From Cantharellus purpuraceus (Eukaryota > Basidiomycota > Agaricomycetes > Cantharellales > Hydnaceae), in the NCBI GenBank assembly GCA_025174535.1, contig JALBUN010000014.1, positions 434,001-498,000 of the forward strand: a DNA stretch of 64,000 bases. Reading direction: 5' to 3'. Positions 44,870 to 56,879 of the stretch are shown piece by piece. The stretch's first letter is position 1. The number at the start of each line of letters is the position of its first letter. The notes beneath the pieces are model-generated. The model was not told the origin of the DNA. It saw nothing but the letters and a program-made list of their open reading frames with translations, and did no database searches. Both the position numbers and the translations under genes were made by a program.

Positions 44870-46012
44870 ATGCCACGATCCACTGCCAATTCTGAATGCG
44901 CACAAACCATCGAGGTGCCCCCTCCCAGCATCGACACCATCCCTGAGGTCGTCGAAGAACCGATGGATCACATAGAGGCTGTCAATGAAGAAGACGACAT
45001 CCCGTCCTCTCCAAATCTGGCACAAGCCATCTCCCTGCTCGCCAGCAGCATCCATAACCCACAAGCCCCTAAGTCCTGGACCAAGGTCTGAGAACCTGAC
45101 CCCTTCAATGGCTCCGATCTGCGAAAGCTCCAGCCATTCTTGGTGCAATGCCAGTTGAATTTCCACAACCGCCCTGACGCATTCACATCCAATCGGGCAA
45201 AGGTCATCTTCGCCATGTCCTATCTCAAGGGCACCGCACTGGACTACTTTGAGCCAGCACTCATGGACAACTCCAATGACCCAATATGGTCAGAGGACTA
45301 CTCTGACTTCATCTCCGAACTTTGGACCAATTTTGGTCCTTACAACCCCAAGGCCGATGCCAAGAACGAACTCAATCGACTTCGGATGAAGGAAAATCCC
45401 AAAATTGCAAAATACATTGTGAGTTTCCAGCAGCTAGCTCCGAAAGTCCAATGGGGCGACGCTGCACTCCGATGCCAATTTTACGTTGGACTCCCATCCC
45501 ACATCAAGGACGAGATATCACGCGTCGGTAAACCAGATACTTTGGTTAACCTCCGCAAGCTCGCCCAATCCATCGACGCCCGTTATTGGGAACGTCAATC
45601 CGAGGTCTCCCATGAAAATTCGGCCAACAACAAATCAGACAAATCATCGGACAAGACCCCAAAGTCCAACAAGGGGTCCGATAAGAGGACCACTGCCAAC
45701 TCAGGCCAGAAGTCAAACACTGGTAACACTGCTGTTTCCGGTTCTGGTCAGAACAATTCCAGAACCAGCAATAACTCCGGAGCTCGCAAGAGTACTCTGG
45801 ACCTCTCCACCAAGCTGGGGAAGGATGGAAAACTTACCCAGCAGGAACGCCAGCACCACATGGACAACAACCTCTGTCTGTTCTGTGGAAAGCCTGGCCA
45901 CCAAGCCAAGGATTGCAACAAGGCAACCTCGTCCGCAGCAAAGGCAAAGGGCTGTGCCGCCAACACCACGATGGACAAGTCCGACACAAAAGCGACAGAC
46001 CCAAAAAAATAG
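44870..46012 (+). pseudogene. gag: D-family gypsy gag with in-frame TGA
   Basis: The frame starts MPRSTANSECAQ just after LTR D3, meets TGA at 45089-45091 (TKV, stop, EPDPFNGSD) and continues unchanged in the same phase. It covers a retrotransposon Gag capsid region (QCQLNFHNRPDAF, AMSYLKGTALDYFEP, RLRMKENPKIAKYI) and a CCHC knuckle, CLFCGKPGHQAKDC, near the end. TGA sits where CGA (Arg) would be expected. Without the stop the protein would be about 380 residues. The Ser/Asn/Lys-rich linker before the knuckle is typical of the family. Pol follows in another phase. Confidence 0.88.
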
Positions 46013-46876
46013 TAAGCAGTCCTATAGCCTCCATATGGGCTGAGGGCTGCATTGGTACTCCCTGTACGACAAACGAGGTCCACCTGAATGCATCTGCTCT
46101 TTCCCACTCTGACTCCCTTACCCTCCTTGTCTACTCCAACTCCATTCCCAATACCACTATTCAAGCATTAATTGACTCCGGTTCTACTCACTGTTTCCTT
46201 GATTCCTCTTTTTCCGCTTTACATAAACTCCATACATACACCATAACTCCAATATTGCTCTGATTATTTGATGGCACTACTAATGCTGTTATTTCATGAG
46301 CTATAGATCTGTCTATCCATTTTTCTGTTGGAGAAATCCAGAACCTTACATTCTATGTTACTCCGCTTGACTCCAGCTGTTCTGTGGTTCTCGGACATAA
46401 CTGGCTCACCCACTACAATCCATTGATTGACTGGGCATTGGGCCATATCACATTCCGTTCTCCAGTACAGGCTGTGTCATCCCTGATGTCACCAGCAACT
46501 TTAGGTGTGAAACTATCTTCTGCCTCCGCTGACTCTGCTCCAATAGATACTCCGTCTACCCCACCGTTTATATCACTGGTGGATGCTATGGTCTTCGCCA
46601 GACTAAGCAAACTGGATGGTTCTCACACATTCCAGGTCCACCTCTCCAATCCGATATTCCTCACCACTCATTCCGCCCGATCAATGCCACCAGACCTCTC
46701 TATGAGTTTGCCAACGTGTTCAGCAAGTCTAAAGCCGACTCCCTAGCAGAACACCGACCATACGATCTCAAGATCAAACTGGATGACAACTCCACCCCTC
46801 CACTTGGCCCTATCTACTCGCTATCCCAAAAAGAGCTACTGGCTCTCTGAACATTCATAGATGAGAACTTGGCCAC
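46013..46876 (+). pseudogene. pol: D-family pol 5' part: protease, start of RT
   Basis: Contains the protease core QALIDSGSTHCFLDSSF and [16 protein letters not shown], then the pre-RT linker [22 protein letters not shown] and PPLGPIYSLSQKELLAL. In-frame TGA codons replace CGA at 46261-46263, at about 46297 and in LLAL, stop, TFIDEN near 46849. A frameshift near 46690 separates the protease frame from the RT frame. It ends at LTR B2 at 46877, so RT motifs are absent. Confidence 0.82.
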
Positions 46877-48202
46877 TGTTTTGGAACCATGAACTTCAAC
46901 CTAAACTGTGGTGTTAATCACAATCTAAGTTTAGCCCGAGGATGTATGACCTTTCAAGGCTAGCAATAAGCTTGAAACTATTTTAACGGAGAACCCAATT
47001 AAGAAATTATACTCCGGTGAACAATCACAATCAATGTTGCCACAGGAAGTGAAGCAATAGAGATTTATGCTTGTCACGTGTAGTTCACACTTTACTGCTG
47101 ATGCAATGTAAAGTCAAAGATTGACAGGCGTTCAAGGGTTCAGATACTTCAAAGGGGGAAGTAACCTAGTGCCTTAGTACCGCAGGTTGAGTGGATTAAA
47201 GCTAACAATAATCCCTTCAACGTAAAAAGATAGATATGCACTTGAACACTTCCTTCTGAACAAGCGTATTCACTGTACGTGTTTATCCGTGATAGAATCA
47301 ACAGTCAAGGGATATTAATCTCATCTCAAAGAGGTGAGTTAATAGACTGTGTTGTTGATTTATTGAAATGCCCACAATTGAACCAACCGATCAATAGCAA
47401 AGTACGTGTTAACCTGACTAACCTCAGAGTCTCAATTAAACGTGCAAGATTCTTGATTATAACCAATAGCCTGATACGTGATAATTTGACTAACCTCAGA
47501 GTCTCAATTACACGTGTAAGGTTCTTGATCAATGAATAACAATTAATACACTTCAAGTTACTGCTCCAAGTGGGCTTGTAGTGTGTTAATTACTAATCAG
47601 TTACTCCGTATTAACCTCTTCTCCGAGTTTGATTAATATTAGAGCCTGCTGCGCTTGTAATATAATAACTTCTGGCTTCTCCAAGAGTCAATAAAAGTTA
47701 ATATACACTAAGAGTAGCTGATATAAGCATGATGCTTATGTGATGATTACTCAATGCTTGAGTAGACACTGCTGTTTGTGTGTGGTAAAAAGATCTTATT
47801 TATTGCACTGCTGTTGCAGCCCTTTTTATATACATGGACTATCTAGCTTATGTAACTAATCAGAGAACATTCCTGGTGCTTAGGGAAGCCCCTGGAAGGA
47901 AAGAGATGGCTGGGGAACCTTGTGGAAGGTCCAGGAAGGTGTCAGAACCTTCTGTGGCCACTTTTGGCTGAAGTGCATGAACTCTGATGATTATGTAATG
48001 CATGTGTCGTTCGCTCGCGCGCGAGTGCTCATCGGAGTTGAATGACAGATTATATCAGCAACCGACCCCTTGTGTACACTTGTGGGCTCAAATACACAAA
48101 AATGTGAAATATAAGTACATTCAATAGAACATTTGAAATACCTTTAAACTACTAAATGATAGTCCTTATTTGAAGTAGTTTAGAACTGCATATATCCCAA
48201 CA
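46877..48202 (-). mobile_element. LTR family B, copy B2
   Basis: 1326 bp with the same ends as B1 and two instead of three internal repeat units. Flanks are gccac (left, in D pol) and gcaac (right, in E segment). They match at four of five bases but join unrelated sequences. Confidence 0.85.
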
Positions 48203-48575
48203 GCAACTCTCTTGAGGGAACATTCAAATATCATGGATCCTTTCTTATACAATACTTGTAACATAATTTGAACTATCTTTAATTCCCACCTGGTATTTGT
48301 ATATCTAAATATCCTATATAATACCAATCATATTAATACATACATTCCTATTATATTCATATAAACAGTTATGTTCATCTCAACCAAATGTCTTATCTTT
48401 TAAAGTTTATTAAAATATAGAATATATGTTTATATTTATGAAAATTTCACACATCTGAAATCTTTTAAGATATCCAAATTGTAACTCCCTGGCTTTATGT
48501 ATCATTGAAATTCTGATGTATATCTCATATACATCAGAATAGTGTATAATGACATGATTCCAAACAAGCATCATA
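48203..48575. repeat. E segment, copy E2
   Basis: Same orientation and content as 40284-40655, starting exactly at the edge of LTR B2. Confidence 0.85.
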
Positions 48576-48604
48576 GAGGTGAAATGCTGAGGAATGTATA
48601 TGGT

Positions 48605-48952
48605 TCAATGGAATTGTGAAAGAATATGGGATTGCCAATGGCATAAGAGACATGGGGAGGATCTTGGATGTTGAAAGAGTTTTGGAAGTATTTTGGCATG
48701 TGGAGGTGGCTCTACATGCCCATGGAGCTCAGCATATTTTTGATAGTCCTCCATGTCCAGAGACCAGTGTGACAGATTATTAGAAGAGATGTTGGAGAGA
48801 GGAATAGAATTGGAAGCCACATGAATGATGATGAAAGGATCAGTGTGAATAGAAGGCTGATAATGATCAATGGCGATGAAACACAAGTGACGATCAATGG
48901 CTAGAGAATGAGGTGGAGAGGGAGTTGTGGCACTATTAAAGGTTTGATACAA
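48605..48952 (-). pseudogene. Inverted copy of the unknown ORF at 39616
   Basis: Encodes a shorter homologue (DRHLCFIAIDHYQPSIHTDP, SNSIPLSNISSNN). It keeps the start region and the HWSLD.EDYQKYA segment but diverges or shifts frame after the KLFQHPRSSPC segment. It lies head-to-tail reversed with respect to its E segment, compared with the 39-40 kb block. Confidence 0.5.
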
Positions 48953-50439
48953 AAGATGCTAGTGGAGTTTGACTGTCAAAGTGGTTTGATATATGTCCTT
49001 GATGTGTCCTGGCTTGTCAGCACCCTGTGCATGGACCTATGCTCAGGCTTACATGAGTGTCTATGGTTCCAACATTCTATGTTTTAGGGCATAAGTCATG
49101 ATGCTTTCTTAATTCTCTGGGCACAGCACCATGCCCATATGCCTGCATCCCTCCATTGCACTCATGTGACTGTCTCCAACACCAAACCATCCCTATGATC
49201 ATGTGACATGGTTCAGGCATGTTTTAAAGGTTCAAACCAGCTTTCCCTCCCCCATGTAACTCTCTCTTTCACTCTCATTCCCCATAGCTTCACTCACATG
49301 TGCACTAATACTCTTTCTATGTACTATTCTGACTATTTCCATAGATATTATGTGAACCTCATATGTCAAGACAATAGCCAGTTTGGCCAGAAGTAACTTG
49401 CTGCACATACACTCTTACTCACTTGCCAAACCCCTGAGCCACCCCCTCTGATAGCCTATGATGCTCAGCTCCCATGGAGGGCGGTGGATCTTGGTGCCTT
49501 GGAGACACAGTATGCAGAGGAAGAGTACCACAGAGGCATGTTGGGAGTGGCTACAAATGACAAGAATGCGGATGTGTATAGCGGTTATTAGGCATGTCAC
49601 CCAGCATGCATCATGCAATCAAATGGTGTATATAAATAGTGGTTACCAATATTTATATACTGTTTTGGCTATATCATATTGGACCTAGTGCACCTAACCA
49701 CCAAGTTAACCTCCATATAGACAAGCTGGTTTGGACCAGCTAGTTCACCTTAGGTAACTAAGTTTGTGCTCATTGCGCAAGCAGGCGGCCAATTTCGTTC
49801 ACATCACGGAGTATCATCCGGGCACAAGGCGCCGGTGTGTGGATTAACAGTGTCTGCATTCACAAACGAGCCAGGTGTGCGAATTTCACATTTGGCGCAC
49901 CCCAAGTCTCGTATGTGTAGTCATCTGACTCTCAAATTGAGGGTTCGCCCCGAGCCGGCTCTATTATTAGAATAGTTAACTTGTATAAAAAGGCAGGTAG
50001 ATTCCCACCGAAAAAGAGACGATCTGATTAAGTCCTACAAAAACTCTCCTAGACTGATAGTTACTGATCTATATGGTTGTCCAGTACCTGTCCTTATATA
50101 CAATGTTCTCAATCTATATACCACATCATAATTAGTAATCTCGTATTGCCGGATCCCTCGAAGTTATGGGTACTCGCCCCCTTCGTTAGGGCAGGTGCGT
50201 CAATCCATCCCTTGATTCTGATGCTCGATCGCCGACACTGAATTTGAGAGTCACCCTTTCCTACAGTAGTTTCATATCTATCCTAGTATACAATATTTTA
50301 GGTAACCACTAATACTCGTGAATACTCGTATTGCCGCATCCCTCGATGTTGTGGGTACTGATCCCTTCGTTAAAGCACGCAACAGGTACGTCTATGCTTT
50401 GATTCTGATGCTGTTCAACAACACTGCCTAGGTGCCACC
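48953..50439. other. Intergenic region with diverged direct repeat
   Basis: No supported gene. Segments at about 50138-50235 and 50322-50415 share ctcgtattgccg.atccctcga.gtt.tgggtact and cttcgtta..gca, a diverged direct repeat. A TATA-like tgtataaaaagg is at 49981-49992, about 450 bp before the P450 ATG. Confidence 0.45.
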
Positions 50440-52647
50440 ATGTTGATAATGGATTTTCTGAGCTCACCAACTCTCAAGATCATTTTCTCTACTCTAGCTT
50501 TCCTAGCGGTTGTCAGTTTGACAAGAAGACAGAATATCTCAAAAGGTTAGATTTGACCGATTACTCGGCGAGCATGCTACGCTTCACAACGGTTGCCTCA
50601 TCGCAGGGACTCGTCTGCCTCCAGGACCTCGTCGTTGGCCCATCATTGGCAATGCTGCAGATATGCCCAAGCATCAGGAGTGGAAGACATTCGCCAGGTG
50701 GGCCAAGGAATATGGTAAATATTCGTCATCATGATGTCACATTTGGTTCTTATCATTTCACTAGGTGACTTGGTCTACCTCAACGTTCTTGGAACGCCAA
50801 TGATATCCGTGAGCTCTGCTGCTGTTTCCCAAGACCTGTTTGAGTCGAGGTCGTCATTATATTCTGATCGTCCCAATTTCCCCATGATGTCTTTGTGCGC
50901 TAATAATTGTTTTACTTTACACGTCGTTTCTCATATGAAACTTCTCTCAGGATGGGGTCCGATTGGTCTTTTGGACATATGCATTATGGAGAACGATGGC
51001 GTTGGCACCGTAAGACGTTTCGTCGATATTTCAATGCTGCTGCGGCCATTGGCTATCGTGACATCCAAATGAAGCATACGCGGTGAGATGTCTGGTGTTC
51101 CTTTCTCAATTAGTTCTAAGACGGGGCTTGTCGCAAGCATTATGCTACGCAAACTACATGATTCACCTGTGCAGTTCCCTTTGCATCTTCGATATCTTCC
51201 TGGTGCGATTATCATGGAGGTGAGATATGACTCATGGTTTGTCACGGCCTCGATTTGGCTAGTTAAATGACATACATGTTTCAGGTGGTGTATGGTATCA
51301 AAGTACATTCCGTCAATGATCCTTATATCAAGATTGCTGAGAAAGCGCTGGAAGCTGCCTCAGCAGCCGGCAATCCTGGCACGTACATGGTCGATATCAT
51401 CCCAATCTGTTCGTTGTCTCAAGACATTTCCTTATATGCATTTTCTTATCCTCTTTCAGTGAGATATGTTCCTGAGTGGTTCCCAGGCGCCTCGTTCCAA
51501 AAAAAGGCGAGAATATGGCGCGAAGCGATTCTTCAGTTGCCCTCGATACCATTTGAAGCTGTAAAGGCAGCTCTCGTGAGTGAAACGTTATCATGGACAA
51601 TCCTGGCTCTCAGGGCAGTCTCCAATAGCGTTCCGGCACAGCGACACCTTCTGTCATGGCGTCCATGATCGAAGAAGCGTACGAAAAGGATTTACCTCCT
51701 GATTATGAAAAAGAAATACGAAATAATGCAGCCGGAGCGTTCTCAGCAGGTTCCGATACCGTAAGGAACGCAGCCCTCATTGCCTTCGGCACTTTTTAAC
51801 TAATCGCTATGGTAGGCGGTCTCATCTTTGTCAACCTTTTTACTTGCCATGGTCCTAAATCAGGATACCCAACGGAAAGCGCAAACCGAACTTGATTTGG
51901 TCGTAGGGGACCGACTGCCTGAATTCGCCGATCGGGAACACCTTCCTTATGTGAACGCAATATGCAAAGAGGTTCTCCGGTGGCATCCCGTGGCACCGTT
52001 GGGTTTCGCACATGCAGTCACGCAAGACGACAGTTAGTTGAGACACTGCCATGGACGCATATGTACTGATCTTTATTCCATAGTTTACGGAAAATATTTC
52101 ATTTCGAAAGGTAGCATTGTTATAGGAAATGCTTGGTAGGCTCTCACCCCCATATTCTTAGAAGCCATCTAGAAGACTTAACTCTGCAGGACAATGCTTC
52201 ATGATGAGAAGGAGTTTGGTCCGAAGACTGAGGAGTTCAGACCAGAGCGATTCTTCGAGCCTAGCGTCGCTGACCCCCTGATGATTGCTTTCGGTTTCGG
52301 AAGACGGTAGGCCTGCTCGAACCCGGTTGATTCTGCTGTACTCATAATAGGGCAAAAAAAAAAAAAAGAGTCCGTCCAGGTCAAGACTTGGCTGTGGACA
52401 CGCTTTTTATCGCTATGGCTACCATCCTGAAGCTGTTCAGCATTTCGTTAGCAAAGGACGCTGACGGCAACGAGATCCCCGTCGAGGCAGAGTTCACATC
52501 AGGCTTCTTATCGTTCGTATATTTTCTTACTCATCAACTAGGGCTCAATCTGCTCTTGAATACAGCCATCCTGAGCCCTTCGTCTGTTCCATCAAACCAC
52601 GCTCAGCTGCGGCGAAAAGTCTGTTGTTGGAGTGTCCAATTGAATAA
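50440..52647 (+). CDS. Cytochrome P450, 13 exons, heme-ligand Cys replaced by Arg
   Basis: Exons: 50440-50545, 50607-50714, 50765-50894, 50951-51082, 51138-51219, 51285-51408, 51460-51575, 51629-51760, 51816-52032, 52084-52135, 52190-52306, 52369-52512 and 52566-52647. They join into 513 codons with no stop. Features: N-terminal membrane anchor (IIFSTLAFLAVVSL), LPPGPRRWPIIG hinge, WRWHRKTF C-helix, AGAFSAGSDT I-helix, KEVLRWHPVAPLG (ExxR), FRPERFFEP, and FGFGRR before the heme loop. The last exon junction reads FGFGRR-VRPGQDLA where families have CPG, so the thiolate cysteine is Arg (CGT at 52373-52375). It resembles agaricomycete CYP5144/CYP5037-type enzymes. With the ligand missing, the product should not be catalytic unless a different splice restores it. 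I found none. Confidence 0.85.
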
Positions 52648-53168
52648 GGTAATGCATACTTGTAGTTTTGAACCTGATACCTACAAGCAGCTTATTGTCG
52701 CAGGTGATTCACATACCGAACATTTGAAAGGGTTCGGCTGTCGAGGTGCTTTGGTGTTATGGCGTGATATCAATATTTCTTGTGTAAAACGGATTGAGAA
52801 GCATGTTTGGGTTTCACCAACACTCCCGACAAACAGGGATGATAGCGGCAGTTGTAAACCGTCAAATTACAATGTTCATAGTATCATTAGAAACCACTGA
52901 GCCACTTTGCGCGACATCTATCTTATGACTGCCAAGGCTATGGACATACATGATGGCGACGAACAGGCTGTATATTCGCCCATGTAGAGGCCCAAACGTG
53001 ACCGGACCGCCCAGCGTAGCTGACAGTTCCTCATGATTCGCATGAGTTATACAGACATGAAACATAGTCAAGCTTGAGCTTGAATCACCAACATCTGAAA
53101 AAAAAAAGGATCTGTATATAACCGCCTAGAGTATATATATCTGCCATACCTGTATAGACAACTCCCCC

Positions 53169-53218
<50 letters not shown>

Positions 53219-53886
53219 AATTTAGGTGCTCGAAGTGCTAGGCGCTTATGGTGCACCGTGTCTATGGTATTTACAGAGGTACCCATCTCAACATTGTATG
53301 TGTAGTACTATCAGACATCAGGTAATTGAAAATCACTAAACAACTCCTGAGACAACAAAAAAAGTGTGAAGCAATTTATTTTTTTCTGATAAAATTTACA
53401 TTGTTGACAGAGTGGGCAATGTGTGATGGAATCCAGTTCCTCAGTTCACATAAAGTAGAGATGAGAGTTAGTAGAATAGGATGATTTTTCCATTCTGTAC
53501 TATCATCTAAGAGAACATTCCTAAAACTTCTACTATCAGGCATCAGGTAATTGACCAAAATCACTAAATGACTCCTGAGACAACAAAAACAGTGTGATTT
53601 TTTTTGTTTTCTGATAAAACCTTGCATGAACATGTCAGCTTCAATAAGATTGAGTTAGATTGATAAATACTTTTGAAACTTGGGAATGTACTGGGAAAAG
53701 CTGATGAACCACCTAGATGCACATTTTTCTGGCTGATTCATCACACATTTGTGATATCCATCACATATGGTCACTGCAGCAGACAAGCTGGTGTCATGCT
53801 CACATCACATGAAGCATGCTGTGAATATTTCTTCCCCTGCATGTAGGAGGGGCTCAGAGAAATTTGCTACTGCTTCTATACACATG
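52648..53886. other. Intergenic sequence with microsatellite and direct repeat
   Basis: No supported gene. A (ta)n(ga)n microsatellite is at about 53170-53216. Roughly 85-bp direct repeats (tactatca.gcatcaggtaattga ... ctcctgagacaacaaaa) are at about 53307-53400 and 53530-53625. Confidence 0.5.
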
Positions 53887-54456
53887 TGTTAAGGGTTGAA
53901 ATGGAGATCAAGGAATAACCAGAGTTTAGATGCTAGGAGGAGTATAGGAGATGATGTTACTGTTTCCAGTTCAACTGGAGACAGGAGGGTTAGATAACTA
54001 TTGTGTCAGATCAAGTGGACTTGGCTTCAACTTATGTGTTGTGCCTCCTTGGATTGTCAGTCCAATATTTCAGAGTTTAGAGGTATGGAGTTGGATCAAA
54101 GATCTAGAATTCAACTTGTCAAGAAGAGACTTGTCAAGAAGCTAGCAACTGAGAAGATGTGGGAGTCAAACTTAGTTGATATACAAACTGTACAATAACT
54201 TTTACCTTTTCATATTGATTTGTATTGTCTCAGACTTATGTCTGAACTCCAAACTCTTTACCATGTTGTACTCCATATCTGATCTATTGTTCCACTACTT
54301 TATTTTCATTCAATTCTTCAGATGCTTATATGGGCTATTTTCTGTATGTTACAGCAGTTCATATTTCAACCAAGTTTGATCCCCACATCTTCTTGATTGC
54401 TAGCATCTTGACAAGTCTCTTCTTGACAAGTTGAACTCCTGTCACATCCTGTAACA
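53887..54456. mobile_element. F LTR fragments in inverted arrangement
   Basis: The 5' half of F lies on the plus strand (53887 to about 54190), followed by the 3' half of F on the minus strand to 54456. Segments around 54104-54190 and 54345-54435 are reverse complements, giving a hairpin-like fold with a loop of about 150 nt. Confidence 0.7.
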
Positions 54457-54457
54457 T

Positions 54458-55081
54458 TGTTAAGTGCTGAAAACTTGGAGTTTAAAGGAGTAGCTGGTGT
54501 TTGGATACTAGTGAGGAAGGGGATGGGACTTTACTGTTCCAGTTCAACCGGAGACAGATGGGGACAAATGACTATTGAGTCGGATCAAGTGGACTTGGGT
54601 TCAACTTATGTGTTGCACCCCCTCAAATCGTCGGTCCAATATTTCAGAGTTTGGAGTACGGAGTTGGATCAAAGATCCAGAGTTCGACTTGTCAAGAAGA
54701 TACTTGTCAAGAAGCTAGTAACCAAGAAGCTGATGGGGAATCTTAGTCGATATACAAACTACTGTAACATACAAGAAGTAGCCCGTATAAGTATGTAGAG
54801 AATTGAATGGTAAAACTAAAAGCGATAAGACAATAAGACTAATATGGAATACAACATGGAAAGGAGTTCGGAGTTCGGACTCATGTCCAAACTAATACTA
54901 AACAATTAGAAAGTATAACGGTTGTTGTAACCCATAAGAAGAAGACTACTAATGAGGAGAACAATGGCAGGGTCTGGAGCAGACGGAGGTGGAGTTGATG
55001 GAGGTGGAGTTGACAGAGGTGGAGTTGACAGAGGTGGAGATGGAATCCAGAGATCGGAACTCAGTGTTACAGGATGTAACA
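54458..55081 (+). mobile_element. LTR family F, copy F3
   Basis: 624 bp, TGTTAAGTGCTG...GGATGTAACA. Flanks (aacat and cccat) do not match. The right side is directly joined to an inverted A2 LTR fragment. Confidence 0.75.
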
Positions 55082-55735
55082 CCCATCTTCTGCACACCAG
55101 TGTGACTAGAGTGACATACAGTGTCATCCTCTATCTCAGTAACTGTTGATTGCCAGTTCAAGGATCTTTTACAGTTGTATAACTGTACTTGATTGCACTC
55201 AAAGTAGTGATATTCCTGCTTTGGGTGTGAGTGTAGTATCTGCCTCACGTGACTACAAATCTAGGGTGAGATTGTCTGTCAATAGTCCTGCCATTAGTGC
55301 TCTTTGTTTAAGTTACTAGTGTGTACTGCCTTTGCAGAGCATTAGAAACTTGAACTCATGTGAAGCAGTTGCTAGACTACTTCACACATTGCTGTTACCC
55401 ACTTCAGAGTGCCACTGGTTGGACGATTGGATTCATCCACCTACTTCCTCTAGCCTCTAAGTGCATTCCCCTCTTTTTGGAATATCTGGACCCCTAAGCG
55501 TCCGTGAACTCTAGACTCTGGAAGTCTTATTCATTTCTTGCTGCTAAGAAATGTATTACTTTTCTGCATATAGTCTGCATTGACCAATACAAAGGATTGT
55601 AACCAAAGTACAAATGTTAAATTGTTTCTGGAGTTGTGCTGCAGCAGGGTTTGATATTCTTCTCAGCTATTCATTCACAGAATTGTGGTGATTCAGAGTT
55701 TGCCCTAACACCATAATTTTGCGGGTTCCAAAACA
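55082..55735 (+). mobile_element. Truncated A2 LTR, inverted
   Basis: Reverse complement of the A2 LTR from its tracked right region (catcttctgcacaccag) to the terminal gggttccaaaaca. The outer half containing the promoter-distal part is missing. Confidence 0.82.
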
Positions 55736-56040
55736 GACCCAGAAGGCTTACTCCATCTCAACAACTGCATCTATGTTCCTGATGTGAACAATCTCTGACT
55801 CTGTGTACTCCAGAACAAACATGACCATCCAATCTCTGGTCATTTTAGACAGAACTGAACTATAGATCTAGTCAGGTGGGACTATGTCTGGCCTGAACTC
55901 TGTGGTTCCGTTAAGTCCTACATCAAGTCTTGTACCACTTGTATGCGCTCAAAGCCACAGAGACATCATCCTTATGGACTACTCAAGCAACTCCCCATTC
56001 CAGGGAATCCATGGAACTCCATATCCATGGTCAAGACAGA
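55736..56040 (+). pseudogene. pol: gypsy integrase finger fragment
   Basis: Plus-strand frame LLHLNNCIYVPDVNNL, HDHPISGHF, WDYVWPEL, CTTCMRSKPQRHHPYG and LPIPGNPWNSISM is an integrase HHCC finger, interrupted by several stops. It ends where a minus-strand pol fragment begins. Confidence 0.75.
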
Positions 56041-56879
56041 GTAAGCCTTCCAGGTCAATGGACCAGTGATTGGTCGGTTTAATGAGGTGTCCAGAGATGG
56101 CTGGATCTGATTGGAGTGCAGATTGGATATTGGAGTGGAGTGTATCAACATCCATAGTGTTGGCTGCTTGGAGGACTGGAGAATAGAACATCATTGCTTG
56201 GAGGGAAGTGGTTAACTGTTCGTTAGTGAACATGGGCCTAAGATTATGTGGATTTACTGCTGCATAATCATTTCCTCCCTCTTTAGGATAGATGTCCCAT
56301 CATCTAGTTAAAGAGTCCACCAAGTTTGCCAGGACGGAAATGGATTACCAGATTAAACTGGGACAGGAATTTGGACCAACGGGCTTGCCACCAAGGGGTT
56401 TGGTAGTTGAAAAGTATTCAAGGTTCTTGTGGTCTGTAATGACATTGACTGGAGTTGGAGATCCTTTGAGGTAATGTTGCCAGGACTTGAAAGCTTTAAA
56501 GATTGTGAGTAGTTCTTTATCATGGACATCATAGTTGAGTTCTGCCAGAGTGAAAGTCTGGGAATGGAAAGCTATTGGATGAACCTCATTGTCTGTTGGA
56601 GAGACGGTTGATAGAATGGCCACCAGTGCGTAGTCAGAGGCATTGGTTTCTACAATGATCAGAGATCCTGGGTTCCATTGTGATAAGACTGGAGCTGTGG
56701 TGAAAGCTCTCTTTAACGTTTCAAAGGATGTCCAGCAGGAGTCCAAGAACTCCCACAGAGTTCCTTTATGAGTCAAACAAGTCAGTGGAACTGTGAGGTT
56801 GGAATAGTTGAATATGAAACACCTATAGAAGTTGGCAAATCCTAAGAAGGATTGCATGTCTTTGACTTTGTGGGGTTCT
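56041..56879 (-). pseudogene. pol: gypsy RT thumb/RNase H fragment
   Basis: Minus strand: MQSFLGFANFYRCFI (RT thumb entry), ETNASDYALVAILS (RNase H D), FTLAELNYDVHDKELLTIFKA, NVITDHKNLEYFSTT, then a linker near 56233-55979. The fragment starts at the edge of LTR F5 and joins head-to-head with the plus-strand integrase fragment. At least one stop separates the RNase H and linker parts. Confidence 0.85.

Noticed and set aside
44529..44940. Gly/Trp/Leu- or Gly/Val-rich minus-strand frames
   Set aside because: They arise from the 12-bp tandem repeat in LTR D3.
52862..53071. Minus-strand 69-codon frame after the P450
   Set aside because: Short, no recognised domain, no supporting splice or promoter context.
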